DNA of 64,000 bases from Saururus chinensis (taxonomy: Eukaryota > Streptophyta > Magnoliopsida > Piperales > Saururaceae): contig CP141150.1 in assembly GCA_035235625.1 (NCBI GenBank), forward strand, positions 29,590,756 through 29,654,755, written 5' to 3'. Below, one piece after another: positions 11,590 through 21,986 of this stretch (the first letter of the stretch is position 1; each line of letters opens with the position of its first letter). Below the pieces are notes generated by a model. The model saw only the letters and a list, made by a program, of their open reading frames with translations, had not been told where the DNA came from and searched no databases. The translations under genes were made by a program, and so were the position numbers.

Positions 11590-14500
11590 TTAATTTGTAA
11601 TTTTCATAAGGTTTCTAAAATATATTAACTTCTCAATTGTTACCGTTTTGGTGAACACATCGGCTAATTGATTATTGGTCTTGATAAACTTCAACTCAAC
11701 TTCACTTTTCTCAACTAGTTCTCTTATATAATGATGTCTCAACTCAATGTGTTTTGTCCTTCTATGAAAGATTGGGTTTTTAGTTATTCCAATGGCCGAC
11801 ATGTTGTCACAAACAATTGTTGTTGGATATGCTTGCTCACACTTAAGATCTTCTCCTTAACCAAACCGCTTCACATGATGTACTTAAAGATGAGATGTAC
11901 TCGGCTACAATAGAGGAGAGAGCAACGGTGTCTTGTTTCTTTGATAGCCATGATATTACCTTGCTTCCCAATGTGAAGATGTAACCTAAAGTGCTTCTTT
12001 TATCATCAATGTTACTAACCCAATCAATTCATTATCTTTTTCATATTCATATTTTAGCCCAAAATTCTTTATTTCTTTCACATACCTCAAATTTTTCCTT
12101 GCCGCCTCAAGGTGAGTTTTACTTGGTTTGCTCATATACCTAGCAACAATGTTCACATTATGCACAATATCAAGTCTTGTGTTTGTCAAGTAATGAACCA
12201 ACATGACTTCTATAAGAGGATTCATCCACTAATTTGCATTTATTATCTTTTGATAACTTCACATTCATAGTCATAGTAGTAACCATTTCTTATAATTAGT
12301 CAAATTAAATTTTTTCAACAAATCATCAACATACTTTTCTTGAGATAAAAATATTTCACCATATTTTTGTTTCACTTGAATTCCAAGAAAATATGTCATG
12401 AGACCTAAATTGGTCATCTCATATTCTTTCTTCATAGTGTACTTGAATTCTATTAACATCCTTGGACTATTGCTAATGTAAATCAAATTATCAACATAAA
12501 GGCAAACAATGATAAAATCATGCATATCTTCTTTCTTTGCATAGAGAGATGGCTCACTTGGCCTTCTTCAGAATCTATTTTGTTTAAAATATATATCAAT
12601 CTTGTTATTCCATACTCTTAGAGCTTGTTTGAGTCTATACAATGCTTTGTAAAGTTTGTAGACTTTCCCTTCATTGCTTTTGACTTTATATCCTTGTGGC
12701 TGCTCAACATAGACTTTTTCTTCAAGCTCTCCATTTAAAAAGGCTGATTTGACATCAAATTGATACACTTGTCATTTCAATTGAGCGGCAAGTGCAAGAA
12801 CAATTCTTATAATTTTCATTCTTACAACAGGAGCATAAGTTTTATGTAAATCAATGTTGGGTTGTTGTGAGTACCTTTTTGCAACTAGCCTTACTTTGTA
12901 TTTTTAAATTAAGCCATCTTCATTGAACTTTATTTTGTACACCCAATTCAAGCTAATCACTTCTTTGTCTTGAGTTTATCAATTAACTACCATGTCTTAT
13001 CTTTCTCAATCATATTTATCTTATTATCCATTGCTTCTATCTATACTTCTTCTCTTGAAGTATCTTCAAATTTTGTTGGATCAAAAGAAAAAATAGAACA
13101 TTACATTCATCATAAATTTTTTGAAGTGAGCGTGCCTTCTTTAGAGGTAAATCATTATCAGCATTATTTGAATTAATTTGCTATATTTTTAAATCTTGCC
13201 TTAAGTCATAATGTGTAGGAGAAGTTTCATGCTCTTGTGATTGTGAACCATTTAATGTTTGATGACTAGATAAAAACCCTTCTTTTTCATCTTCTACATA
13301 CACTTTTGAAAATTCACCATTATTTTCTTCAAAGTTCCTTGAGCCTTCTTTATCAAAGATTAAATCTATTAAAATCATCAATTCCTTTGTTTTAAGATTG
13401 AAAAGCCAATAAGCCTTAGATTCTTCATTATATCCAATGAAAATGCATTTTTCTCCTTTCTCATCAAACTTGTTTCTCTTTTGTGCAGGAATATGAACAT
13501 AAGCAATACACTCAAAAATTTTGAAGTAAGTTACTGTGGTTTTCTCTTCTACCATGACTCATATAGTGTCATGTTTTAAACCTCCTTTGTTGGAGAATTA
13601 TTAAGGATGTAGGTGGCCATATTAACAGCTTTTGCCCAAAATTGGCTTGAAAGATTCTTCCCTTTGAGCATACTTTTTGCCATCTCCACAATATTTTTAT
13701 TTCTCTCCACTACACCATTTTGTTAAAGTGTGTAGCTAGTTGTTAAGTCCCTCTTGATGCCATGTTCTTTGCAAAAATTCTAAAATTCTCTTGATATAAA
13801 CTCACTGCCACGATCAGTCCTCAAGGCTCTTAATTTTTTTCTACTTTGATTTTCTACAAGTGTCTTGAATTGCACAAATATAAAAAATATATCCGATTTG
13901 GCATTTATAAGATAAACCCACATCATTCTTATAAAATCATCTACAAAGAGTAAAAAATACATTTTCTTATTGAATGGCAGTGTGTTAGTTGGTCCACATA
14001 TGTTAGCATAAACAAGCTCAAGTGGTTTTTTTATCTCCAAGTTGACTCTAAAAATGGTAGTCTATGTTGTTTTCCATATATGCACATCTCACAAATTTTC
14101 TTCTTGTTTGATTCTTGGAAGTCCAAAGACTATGTTCTTTTGGTTAGACAAAGTGAGACTCCTATAGTATAAATGTCTAAACCTCAAGTGTCATAATAGA
14201 TAGTCATCCATATGAATATCTTTTATTCTATAATTTGTACAAATAGATATAATTAATAGAAATACCTTGTTTGGTACCATTTTAACCTTTGCTATCACTT
14301 GCCCCATAATTTTATCAATTAATATACATTTATCTTTATCAAAATGCATTTTATAGCTTCTTTGCATTAGTTTCCCCACACAATGCAAATTTTGTGTTAA
14401 ACCAGGAACATAAAGAACATCATGAATGAGTTTAGAGTCACCTTTATTTCCACAACTATGATTCCTTTGCCCTTAACTTTTTGCATTTTTCAATCTCTTA

Positions 14501-15584
14501 GTTGTACTTGAGAGTTGCTATTTTGTTCAAGCTTCACAAAGCTTTACCGGTTGCCCATTATGTGGTTACTACAACCACTATATAAGTACCAAACATCATT
14601 TCTTTCTTCTTTTGTGTTCATCCAAGAGTAGAACAAATGACTTTATTTATCTTTCTTTTTTCGGTGAAATGTGCTTCGTCCTTGTTTTGAAATTTACAAT
14701 CCTTTAGAGCATGAGTGTGGTGCTTGCATCTCTTGCATCTAAAATAAAAATCATTAGCAACATGATTTATTTTCTTGTTAATGAAACAATTATTGTTTTG
14801 CTTCTCATATTTACCTCTTCCATTTGCATTCTCTTTTTCATAGCCTCTTCCATTTCCTTAGTTTCCCTTTCCTCTACCTTGAAAAAAATTATTTTAAAAG
14901 TTTTTCTTTCCTTAATCTTCCTTTTTCTCTTTGAAAGCCAATTTGAATTGAAAAACTTGCTCTATGAAGGAAGGAGTAAACTTCTTCATTCTTACTTCAT
15001 GAGTTTCAAGAGAACTCATGCACGCTCAATTTTGATAAATCTCTTACTTCTTCAATAACGGCCACAACATGCTCAAATTTTGCCAGTATTCTTAATACTC
15101 TTTGCACAATTTTCTTATCTGAAATATTATCTCCGTAGCTTCTAGCTTGGTTAACAATAGTAGCAACTCTAGAATTTAAATCTTGAACATTGTCACTATC
15201 TTTCATTGTCAAATTATCAAAATCCCTTTGAAGCTTGATAGCAATTACCTTTTTGTTTCTTTAAATTTATTCTTCAAAATTGTTCATGCTTCTTTAGATT
15301 TTGTGGAAGTCATGATTCTTAGAAAAATTACTTTGCTCACCGCTTGTTGTATGTATAATAGGATTTTTCCATCTTGCTTATTATTCTCTTTGTATGTCAT
15401 CTTTTTCTCTTCATCCCAAGTGGCTAGGTCTTCTCCATTTTGTTTCATAGCCTTCTTCAACATACTCCCATAGATCATTGGATATGAAGAGAGTCCTTAT
15501 TTGTATACTCCAAAAATCGTAGCTTTCTCCGTCGAATACTGGCAACAGAACCTTCTCCAATGAAGTACTTGAACATGAGGCCAT
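11590..15584 (-). pseudogene. gag-pol remnant of copia element II
   Basis: Gag starts at the ATG at 15584 (MASCSSTSLEK) and is followed by fragments at 15478-15284 and 15212-15006. A complete CCHC zinc knuckle lies at 14737-14696. The integrase core fragment is at 14040-13780 (ends LRTDRGSEF), the post-integrase region at 13555-13181, RT at 12768-12568 (FDVKSAFLNGELEEK) and at 12525-12271, and RNase H with its C-terminal tail at 12225-11986 and 11802-11590. The RT catalytic box reads YVDN (12498-12487) instead of YVDD, a loss of one catalytic Asp. Several stops and frameshifts separate the segments, but coverage of the polyprotein is more complete than in element I. Confidence 0.9.
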
Positions 15585-15637
15585 GGTATTTTTTAGAAAA
15601 CTTAGTGGATTTGATATTTGCCTTTAGCTTCCAAATT

Positions 15638-15877
15638 TGTTGGAGATGATAAGAAAAAAGAAAAGAAAATGCAAAGCATATAATATTAAATAAAATAGAT
15701 CAAAGGGGTTTATGGTGAGAAGATGGACAACAACACACACAAAAAAAGCTGCTCAGATTTGCTGTTTTTGTAATGGTGGCTCTCTTCTCACTCAGCCGGA
15801 TGTTCACTATAGACATTAAGCAAACTACACTAGAAGGAAATGAAAATTATAGAATAACCTTTGACCCGCTTTTAACA
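15638..15877 (-). repeat. 5' LTR of copia element II
   Basis: 240-bp LTR on the minus strand, TGTTAAAAGCGGGTCAAAGG to CCAACA. Its first 25 bases are repeated at 11582-11558, fixing both element ends. The ORF across 15773-15970 is a shadow. Confidence 0.75.
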
Positions 15878-15882
15878 GGGAG

Positions 15883-18366
15883 AATATACCGGGATTCTAG
15901 TCTAGGAGAGATAAAAAAACAAAGAAAATTAGAAATTCCATCTCTCGAACATGAAGGGAAACTCATCTAATATTTTAACCAACTGTGGATTTGAGCAGAT
16001 TAAGTGTGAACTTTAGCTTCACAATTCTTGAACTGCTATTATTTACGAGAAGATTGGTTCCTTATGCAATGATTCCTTTCTTTCCAGTTCAAACAGATGG
16101 ATGCATTTAAGAAAATCTTCAAGAGAATGTCAAGCTTGAGATGTCGGTTGATGGTAGCTAGAAAAATTATAATAGACTAATTGATTAGCAGGGTGACTTG
16201 AAAGATCAACTTAAGCAGTTTGAATATGGTTAAGAATCCATTTGGAGTGGAAGCACTTGAAGGAAATTAATGCGGTCACTGCTTTATAGATCACTCTTAC
16301 AAAGACTATGTTGATTGACTAAAGAGATGCCTCTCTTTGATCATCTTTCTAGAGTAAGAAGCCTCCATGAAGCATCAACTATGTGATGAATATGATGCTT
16401 GAACCAAACCAAGGTGCGTAGTCCAATTAAGATCAATGCTAGGGGAACGTACCACCTTGTATGTGGACAACTATATCACTTTCACTATTCTAAGACGGCC
16501 ATAGAGGATGAATAAGGTCAAGCTGTTAGATTGCCTGGAGCATGCAAATTTCAATTCTCATCTTTTGTACTGGCCATATCAGTGATACTAGCACTATGGT
16601 CACTTAGGAGCTGATGGATGAGGTAGCTGCCAAATTTTTGAATGGGTGGATGTCCGGCCCATTGATATTGTTATCGTACGTTAATCTTGCAAGAAATATG
16701 ATTTATGAGCATGAACTGATGGGACAGGATATTTTTCAGAAGATAGGAAGCATTGACCTTTCTACGTCTACGTACACACTGCCAAATAGAAATGGCAAAC
16801 GTAATAAGCACTAAATGCACCTTATAAGAACATTTATCAATCATAATTCTTCGACCAAACTTAAAATGATCTAATGTCAATGTCTTTGAATTTCACATGG
16901 TTTTAAAAATCGGCCAGCCTAGATGATCGAACACCATTCCTAATTAAGTTTTTGAGCCGAGCAATTTTTTAGATTTTCCTCTTTCACTAAAAATTTACAA
17001 GGTTGAATCAAAATTCTATTCAATCCAACCAGAAAAAACCCCAACCTCACCACGGTGGCTAGGTGAAATTTAAAAGAATGCGTCTCTTTCTCTCTAGATA
17101 TATTCGAGGCCCCCTATTCATTTTATACCCCAATAAAAATTAAAACATTACTTATATATACCCCTCCCCACCCATTAATATTTTAAACTCAAAATTTATT
17201 CCTTATCAGGCACTGACTGGACCAGTTTTCGGCGCCAACGACACGACTTCAGGCACCTCAGATAATTTTGCACACTTCATGTAAACAGTTCGCCTAGTGT
17301 AAAAATTGCAGCAAAAAAATTAGAATCATGCATATAAAAAAACATAGAGTAGCTGGAATCGGCCAGAGAACGCGATCACGAAATCGCCATGAAGTATAGG
17401 GCCCAAAGAAATCCAGTTTTAAATGCCACCACCACTATTGCTACTTCTTTGCCTTCGTGTCCGCCGGTAAGGCTCCCTCCCCGCTACCTTAAATCCTCAC
17501 CATTTTGGTGCCTGCCCGGCTTCTTTAGATACCCAGATTACAGAATCTTCGTGGGTTCCTCGGATTTGTCAATATTGATTCATTTGGTCGGCTCAAGTCG
17601 GCAGCTTGGATCCAGACTATGCCAAGTTGTCATCTTGTGTTTTCTTTGTTTTTCATTTGTTCTTCGGATTTGTTTTTCCTTTTGAAGGGAAATGAGCATA
17701 TAGTGGAGAGAAATAGCAGCGTTCAATTCAAAAACACTGGGCTTTTTATAGTGCAAACAACAGTCTCATTGAGAGCAGCACTACGACATTGATGGGGCCT
17801 TGCACTGGTAGAAGCCACTTGCGAAAACGATCGCAATCTTGAATTTAGACTGAACCCCATTCCTCAAAAGTCCTCCGCTCATACCGACCTACCACATAGA
17901 TATGAGATCCCTTTCAGTCTTCTGTAAAAGACAAGGATAAAAATCCGTTGAAATACCCCTTAGACGCAGGAGTCCGCCTCCTGTTTCGCCTTTTAAAACA
18001 TGCTACATTCAGTATCTTATGCTGCCACTTGCTCCATGGCTTTCTGCTGACAGTGATGGATAAATTAAACATGTTGCTGTCGTTAAAATGGAAGTCATTA
18101 GTAAAAGAGGACTCGAAGAAAAAGACGAATGTCACCTATTTGTCTTCCCCTAAGAATAAAATAATTGCAAAACAAAATTAAACTCTCAAGGTAAGTGATC
18201 AGGCTTTAATAAATAACAACTCGTAAGCTATTTGACTGATATCATACCAGCATGGATGGGAAGCGTTTTTTACGTTTTTCATTGATAATGAGTTTGAGAG
18301 AGCCTTTATATTAGTGTACGTTAACGTTAGTATTAATATTACTTGTGCACATATATTAGTTTTTTG
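15883..18366. other. intergenic region, no supportable gene
   Basis: Mixed non-coding DNA. About 17360-17700 is less AT-rich and holds a plus-strand ORF (17389-17685) rich in Pro, Ser and Leu with a donor-like CCGGTAAGG near 17465. I do not recognise the product and no continuation exon is evident. The short ORFs at 16614-16880 lie antisense to each other. I see no RNA gene and no repeat pair. Confidence 0.4.
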
Positions 18367-18537
18367 CTCCTCGGTGGATTGATTGAACCTGTCTTCTATT
18401 CACACGATTGCATGTTGGCAAGTTGGGCCTCGGTCCAAGTCCTTCAAATATTGGTCCGCTATAGAGACCGAGAGACTAAACAGCTTTTATAGCCAAGTCA
18501 ATGGTATCATGTCCAGATCCTCTGTAAAAAATAAAAA

Positions 18538-18583
18538 ACACGGGAAGACTTGGCTAACCTTCTCTGCCTCTCCAAGTATATAA
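18538..18583 (+). promoter_or_regulatory. core promoter of peptide gene 2: conserved block and TATA box
   Basis: ACACGGGAAGACTTGG at 18538-18553 is identical to the block upstream of peptide gene 1. TATATAA at 18577-18583 lies about 60 bp before the ATG, the same spacing as in gene 1. Homology also covers AGCCAAGTCAAT upstream (about 18491) and GGGCACGCCAACATCGCAAA downstream (about 18606). Confidence 0.62.
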
Positions 18584-18641
18584 ACCTTCCATATCCAGCT
18601 GACAAGGGCACGCCAACATCGCAAACGTTTGGACCTCACGG

Positions 18642-19026
18642 ATGGATAGAAACATGAAACAAGCACTAGTTCTCTGCTCCATCTTACTTGCACTGCATAT
18701 CATGGCCACCAGATCTCAAGCAAGAGCTTTTCCTGGTAATTACAACACATTTGCAGACACTCAGACATGTTTAAGTTGGATGAATGTTAGTCTTACTTAA
18801 CATCTTGCTTTCATTTATACATGCAGAGCTTGGTGTAGAAGATTTTTTGGTGACATATGCACGTCCAAAGTCACCCGAGACTCCGCCACCTCCTATTTTA
18901 GCACCGAATCGCCCAACTATCGATTTTGAGTCACTGATGCTGCCAACAGCTCCCCCATTCAGTTATGGAGCTCTATGTAAACATCAATACTTTGATATGT
19001 TGTGTTTACTAAAAGCTGGCAAGTGA
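18642..19026 (+). CDS. small secreted peptide precursor, paralogue 2 (two exons)
   Basis: Exon 1 is 18642-18735 and exon 2 is 18827-19026. The 91-bp intron is GT-AG (TTATACATGCAG acceptor). Exon 1 is 94 nt, exactly as in paralogue 1, giving the same phase-1 junction codon. The product is 97 residues: MDRNMKQ start, hydrophobic signal core (ALVLCSILLALHIMA), Pro-rich middle (ETPPPP), then FESLMLP, AP-x-F-x-Y. Roughly two thirds of positions match paralogue 1 up to the Tyr. After that a 16-bp indel puts the tail in another frame, giving a Cys-containing C terminus that ends at TGA 19024-19026. The conserved part suggests selection on the signal peptide, FLVTYA and ESLMLP segments, which is inference. 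Function is unknown; secretion to the apoplast is the only reasonable prediction. Confidence 0.72.
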
Positions 19027-19260
19027 AATAAGACTAAACTCGTTGTTGCATGGCTGTTTAACGAGCACTCGATCAAACCTTTCCCTACAGAACTCAAGCA
19101 CCGAAATGCTTGGTCCCTTAGTATGTAAACCAAATGACAAAGCAGCGTTCCCCATAAACGCTAACTGCGCTCTTCGAGATTCTACACGTCGGTATACCAA
19201 ACCAAATCCACCTGATCAGCCCACATGGGGCTCTAAATATGGTACATAAGAGGGCATCTG
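19027..19260 (+). other. conserved 3' flank of peptide gene 2
   Basis: Likely 3' UTR or downstream DNA. Stretches such as GTTGTGTTTACTAAAAGC and CAAAGCAGCGTTCCCC (about 19139-19154) match the minus-strand flank of peptide gene 1 at 395-700. No coding continuation is supported. Confidence 0.5.
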
Positions 19261-19638
19261 TATATAGACGGTGAGTTACCCTCTATGCACCAATGTTAGC
19301 TCTATATACTTAGGTTGGTCACGGAGCCCCGTCAGGCTTGACACGCCCTACCCAAAAAGAAAAAACAAAAGATCATCTACATGCCTCTCTATGAGTGGAA
19401 ACTGCTGCAGAATATTGCCTTTACTTGCTTGGTTTGATTATAGCATTGCTTTACCTCACAACAGATTTTGGTTGGGAGAGATTCATCACTGGCTACCCCT
19501 CCATTCTACATGCCTCGGCCAGGAGCACACTCCAATTCTTCACTTAAACCTCTTGACCTTTGGCACAATAACACATACACCCTTGACATTTTAATAATTG
19601 TACCCATTCCATTTAGCATTAACAAAACCATTAGTAAT
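19261..19638. other. intergenic, nothing recognised
   Basis: Ordinary non-coding DNA between the peptide-gene flank and a small MITE. The ORFs at 19271-19594 and 19468-19683 overlap each other in different frames and resemble nothing known to me. Confidence 0.35.
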
Positions 19639-19761
19639 TACTCCCACCATCCCAGATTAATAGTTCCATTTAATAATAATTAAGTCCCACATTAATAGTT
19701 CCATGGTTCAATTTAAGTGATTGGGTACTTAAAAAATAGTCTTTATTTGATTGGGGGAGTA
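19639..19761. mobile_element. Stowaway-like MITE (short hairpin type)
   Basis: Begins TACTCCCACC and ends GGGGGAGTA, a short inverted terminus flanked by or starting with TA. It carries GATTAATAGTTCCATTT internally, a motif shared with the MITEs at 47.3 and 47.8 kb. No coding capacity. It belongs to a window-wide family with CTCCCTC-type ends typical of Stowaway (Tc1/mariner). Confidence 0.5.
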
Positions 19762-20351
19762 AGGCCCTCTTGAGTTCTTACTTTTTGAGGGAGACTTTGT
19801 TCCACTTCATAACATATGAGTTGGAAATTTATCCAGTCAAATAAATAGAGTATTATTCTATTTCAATGTCAATGAACTTAGAAAAGAGAGTTCTAGGTTG
19901 GAATGAACATATAACAAGAATTCTTGGAATTCTTTGGGGATTTTTAATTGGCACCGAGCTAACCATTGTGTCGATTCTTTTGAGTAATATATCTTGAAAT
20001 GCCTGGCGATTTTTTATTTAAACCATTTTGGACACAGCTGGTACATTCCAAAAGAACTATTACTCTAGCATCTTCATTTTTACTTGTGGTCTCAACCGCA
20101 TAGGATCCACGTCCACAATAATTAACCTTGGACAGTTTATTTGTGAAAAATGTATGTATATCCAAATACGGACTACACATTCAATCGGGACAAGTTCTAA
20201 CTGTTCATGTTGACTCCTGCACTTGGAAGAAGAAGTAGGAAAAGGCTTCAATGGGATCTTTCATTCTGGTCGGAGGAGAAATTACCAAATGTCTAGCATT
20301 CCCTCACGCTTGGCGCCAATGAGTTTTTTTATTTGAGAGATAAAAGAAGAT

Positions 20352-20397
20352 CAGATCGTTACGCCTTTCATGCGGGTTGGAACTTACCCGACAAGGA
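20352..20397 (-). pseudogene. 46-base plastid 23S rRNA fragment (NUPT)
   Basis: On the minus strand this reads as the conserved 23S rRNA segment around CTTGTCGGGTAAGTTCC, followed by CCCGCA-GAAAGGCGTAACGATCTG, recalled as the plastid type. It differs from that consensus at two positions visible here, both C-to-T or G-to-A changes at former CpG sites. The flanks do not continue as rRNA. It is far too short to function and is best read as a nuclear insertion of organelle DNA. Confidence 0.65.
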
Positions 20398-20714
20398 GTC
20401 TCCGTTGATACGAAGTCTTTCGGCGATCCCCAGATCCGAGTCTGGGCTGTTGGAATAGGTTTGGCAGCGGATCACGAAATCTTGGTGATCTTCTCTATCT
20501 AATAAATGAGGAGTCTGCTTTGAAATCGTCCGCCCTGCACCCACCCCACGAGTATATGCTTCAACAGGTAAGTTTATTTTCAATTCTCTAAGAAGTGGGT
20601 CTTTTTACTAAATAAAACTCACTATTTTTGCAAGTGGATCTATTAATATGAGATGGGGGAAATATTTTTTAATGATAAAAATACTCTTATTCACTTAACC
20701 ACTGAGGGGGTTAT
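20398..20714. other. unclassified region next to 23S fragment
   Basis: A minus-strand ORF (20583-20368) runs through this region into the rRNA fragment. It is coding-like to the eye, with charged residues, but I do not recognise it. It could be a filler joined with the plastid DNA. Confidence 0.3.
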
Positions 20715-20795
20715 AAGGGTCATGACCGATGGGGAGCATGATGGATGTACCATCTCTTCCACCCCACCATGCTCCCATCAGTCATGGCCCCCTTA
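20715..20795. repeat. imperfect hairpin, about 30-bp arms
   Basis: Arms at about 20715-20744 and 20765-20795 (GATGGGGAGCATGATGG against CCACCATGCTCCCATC) form an inverted repeat with a loop of about 20 bp. Outer pairing weakens at AAGGG/CCCTT. It may be the core of a small MITE or a structured RNA locus. Confidence 0.6.
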
Positions 20796-20843
20796 ATGGT
20801 GAACTTACTACTTATATTTTTGTTATTTAAAAATAATTATTAA

Positions 20844-20884
20844 TACTCCCTTTGTCCCGCATTTAATGTGGGATAGAGGGAGTA
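20844..20884. mobile_element. minimal Stowaway-like palindrome
   Basis: 41-bp near-perfect palindrome starting TACTCCCT and ending AGGGAGTA, i.e. the two Stowaway-type termini face to face with no internal sequence. It could be an internal-deletion product or a footprint-like remnant. Confidence 0.6.
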
Positions 20885-21913
20885 ACTTTTTAATAAAAGG
20901 GAGTCTATGTGCATTTTTTGAAATGTTATGAAGTGTAAGTGTCATTTTACCAAAGGTCAATGGGTATAAGTACAATGTAGGGTAGATATTGATGCAAATC
21001 ACTTCACTAGAAGAATTCAATGATAGGCATGCACAAATTTCTTCTCTCGTAAACTACATATGTAAATCTACAAATATAGCGCGGGAAAAAGATAGAGAAA
21101 GAAACCTTTTATTTTTCAATAGAGTTTCAAAGGAAAATTACAAAGTTAATGGCTGCCAATGAGGCACCAAACACTTATATAAGTCTTAGTGGCATAAATT
21201 GTAAATAGAAGAGTCCAATTTATGACTAAATCACAACTAGCCAATCAAAAATAGAAAAAATAAATAAAACAAATCCTAAATGAGCAAGAACCCATAGAAT
21301 TAGGACTTCATTAACCATAGAAAAATTCCCTAAATAAGGGATCCCAATATAAAAATTTGAATCTAAAATGGAATTCTAACTAATTTTGGGACTGATTGTT
21401 TGTAATGTTGTTTATCGATCATTCGAGTAACAGGACAAATGACTGAGCCGTCTAATTGATCATTGTTGGACCTTGATTGATCGTTTGAAGTACTAAACTG
21501 TTCTGTAAAAACTCATTAGAAAATGATCGATTGATCATAGTAACTGATCAATCATTGGTTGTATTATTGTGAAATCCATGCTCATGATCCCAATATTCTA
21601 TATATTTCATAACTAATTGACTTGCATCAAACTACAATTTACCCTTAAAATAAAGAAGCCTCCATCATGAAAGATGATTCTTGCGGTATTTTAAGTTTTA
21701 ATGAAACTAGAGTTACGTAAGTTTAATGTCTTGACTCTTCAACTTTCTTAAAAATCAGTATTCTATAGAAAATTATAGTTCACATATATATACTATTTCA
21801 CAGGGTAATCAATTTATTTATTGCTTAGTACAGAAACTTCACAAATAAATTACATTTGTTCCCTCATTTGCCAATGCTTTGAATATATCTGTGACAGGCG
21901 TCGTCTCTAGAAT
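20885..21913. other. intergenic, nothing recognised
   Basis: AT-rich non-coding DNA. A stretch near 21080-21250 vaguely resembles the leader and promoter part of the LTR-like repeat at 21914 and 57.8-62.5 kb but cannot be delimited. Confidence 0.3.
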
Positions 21914-21986
21914 TGTGTTATAGACGGGTTGTCCACAAGGGAAAATTAAAGAGAAAGGGAGAACAAAGACTAAGAGAGGGAAGGAT

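Larger units (their letters stand above)
11558..15877 (-). mobile_element. Ty1/copia LTR retrotransposon II, decayed and 3'-truncated
   Basis: Copia element on the minus strand. The 5' LTR is 15877-15638 (TGTTAAAAGC to CCAACA). The 3' LTR is reduced to its first 25 bp (11582-11558), which match the 5' LTR start almost exactly before similarity stops. A purine tract AAGAAGGGA abuts the 3' LTR. Protein domains run gag to RNase H from 15584 down to 11590. The PBS after the 5' LTR is degraded (AATTTGGAAGC where TGGTATCAGAGC is expected). No target duplication can be tested because the 3' end is lost. Confidence 0.85.

Noticed and set aside
14711..15058. Plus-strand hydrophobic ORF of 115 codons resembling a membrane protein
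   Set aside because: Antisense shadow of the gag region of copia element II, whose zinc knuckle is read on the minus strand.
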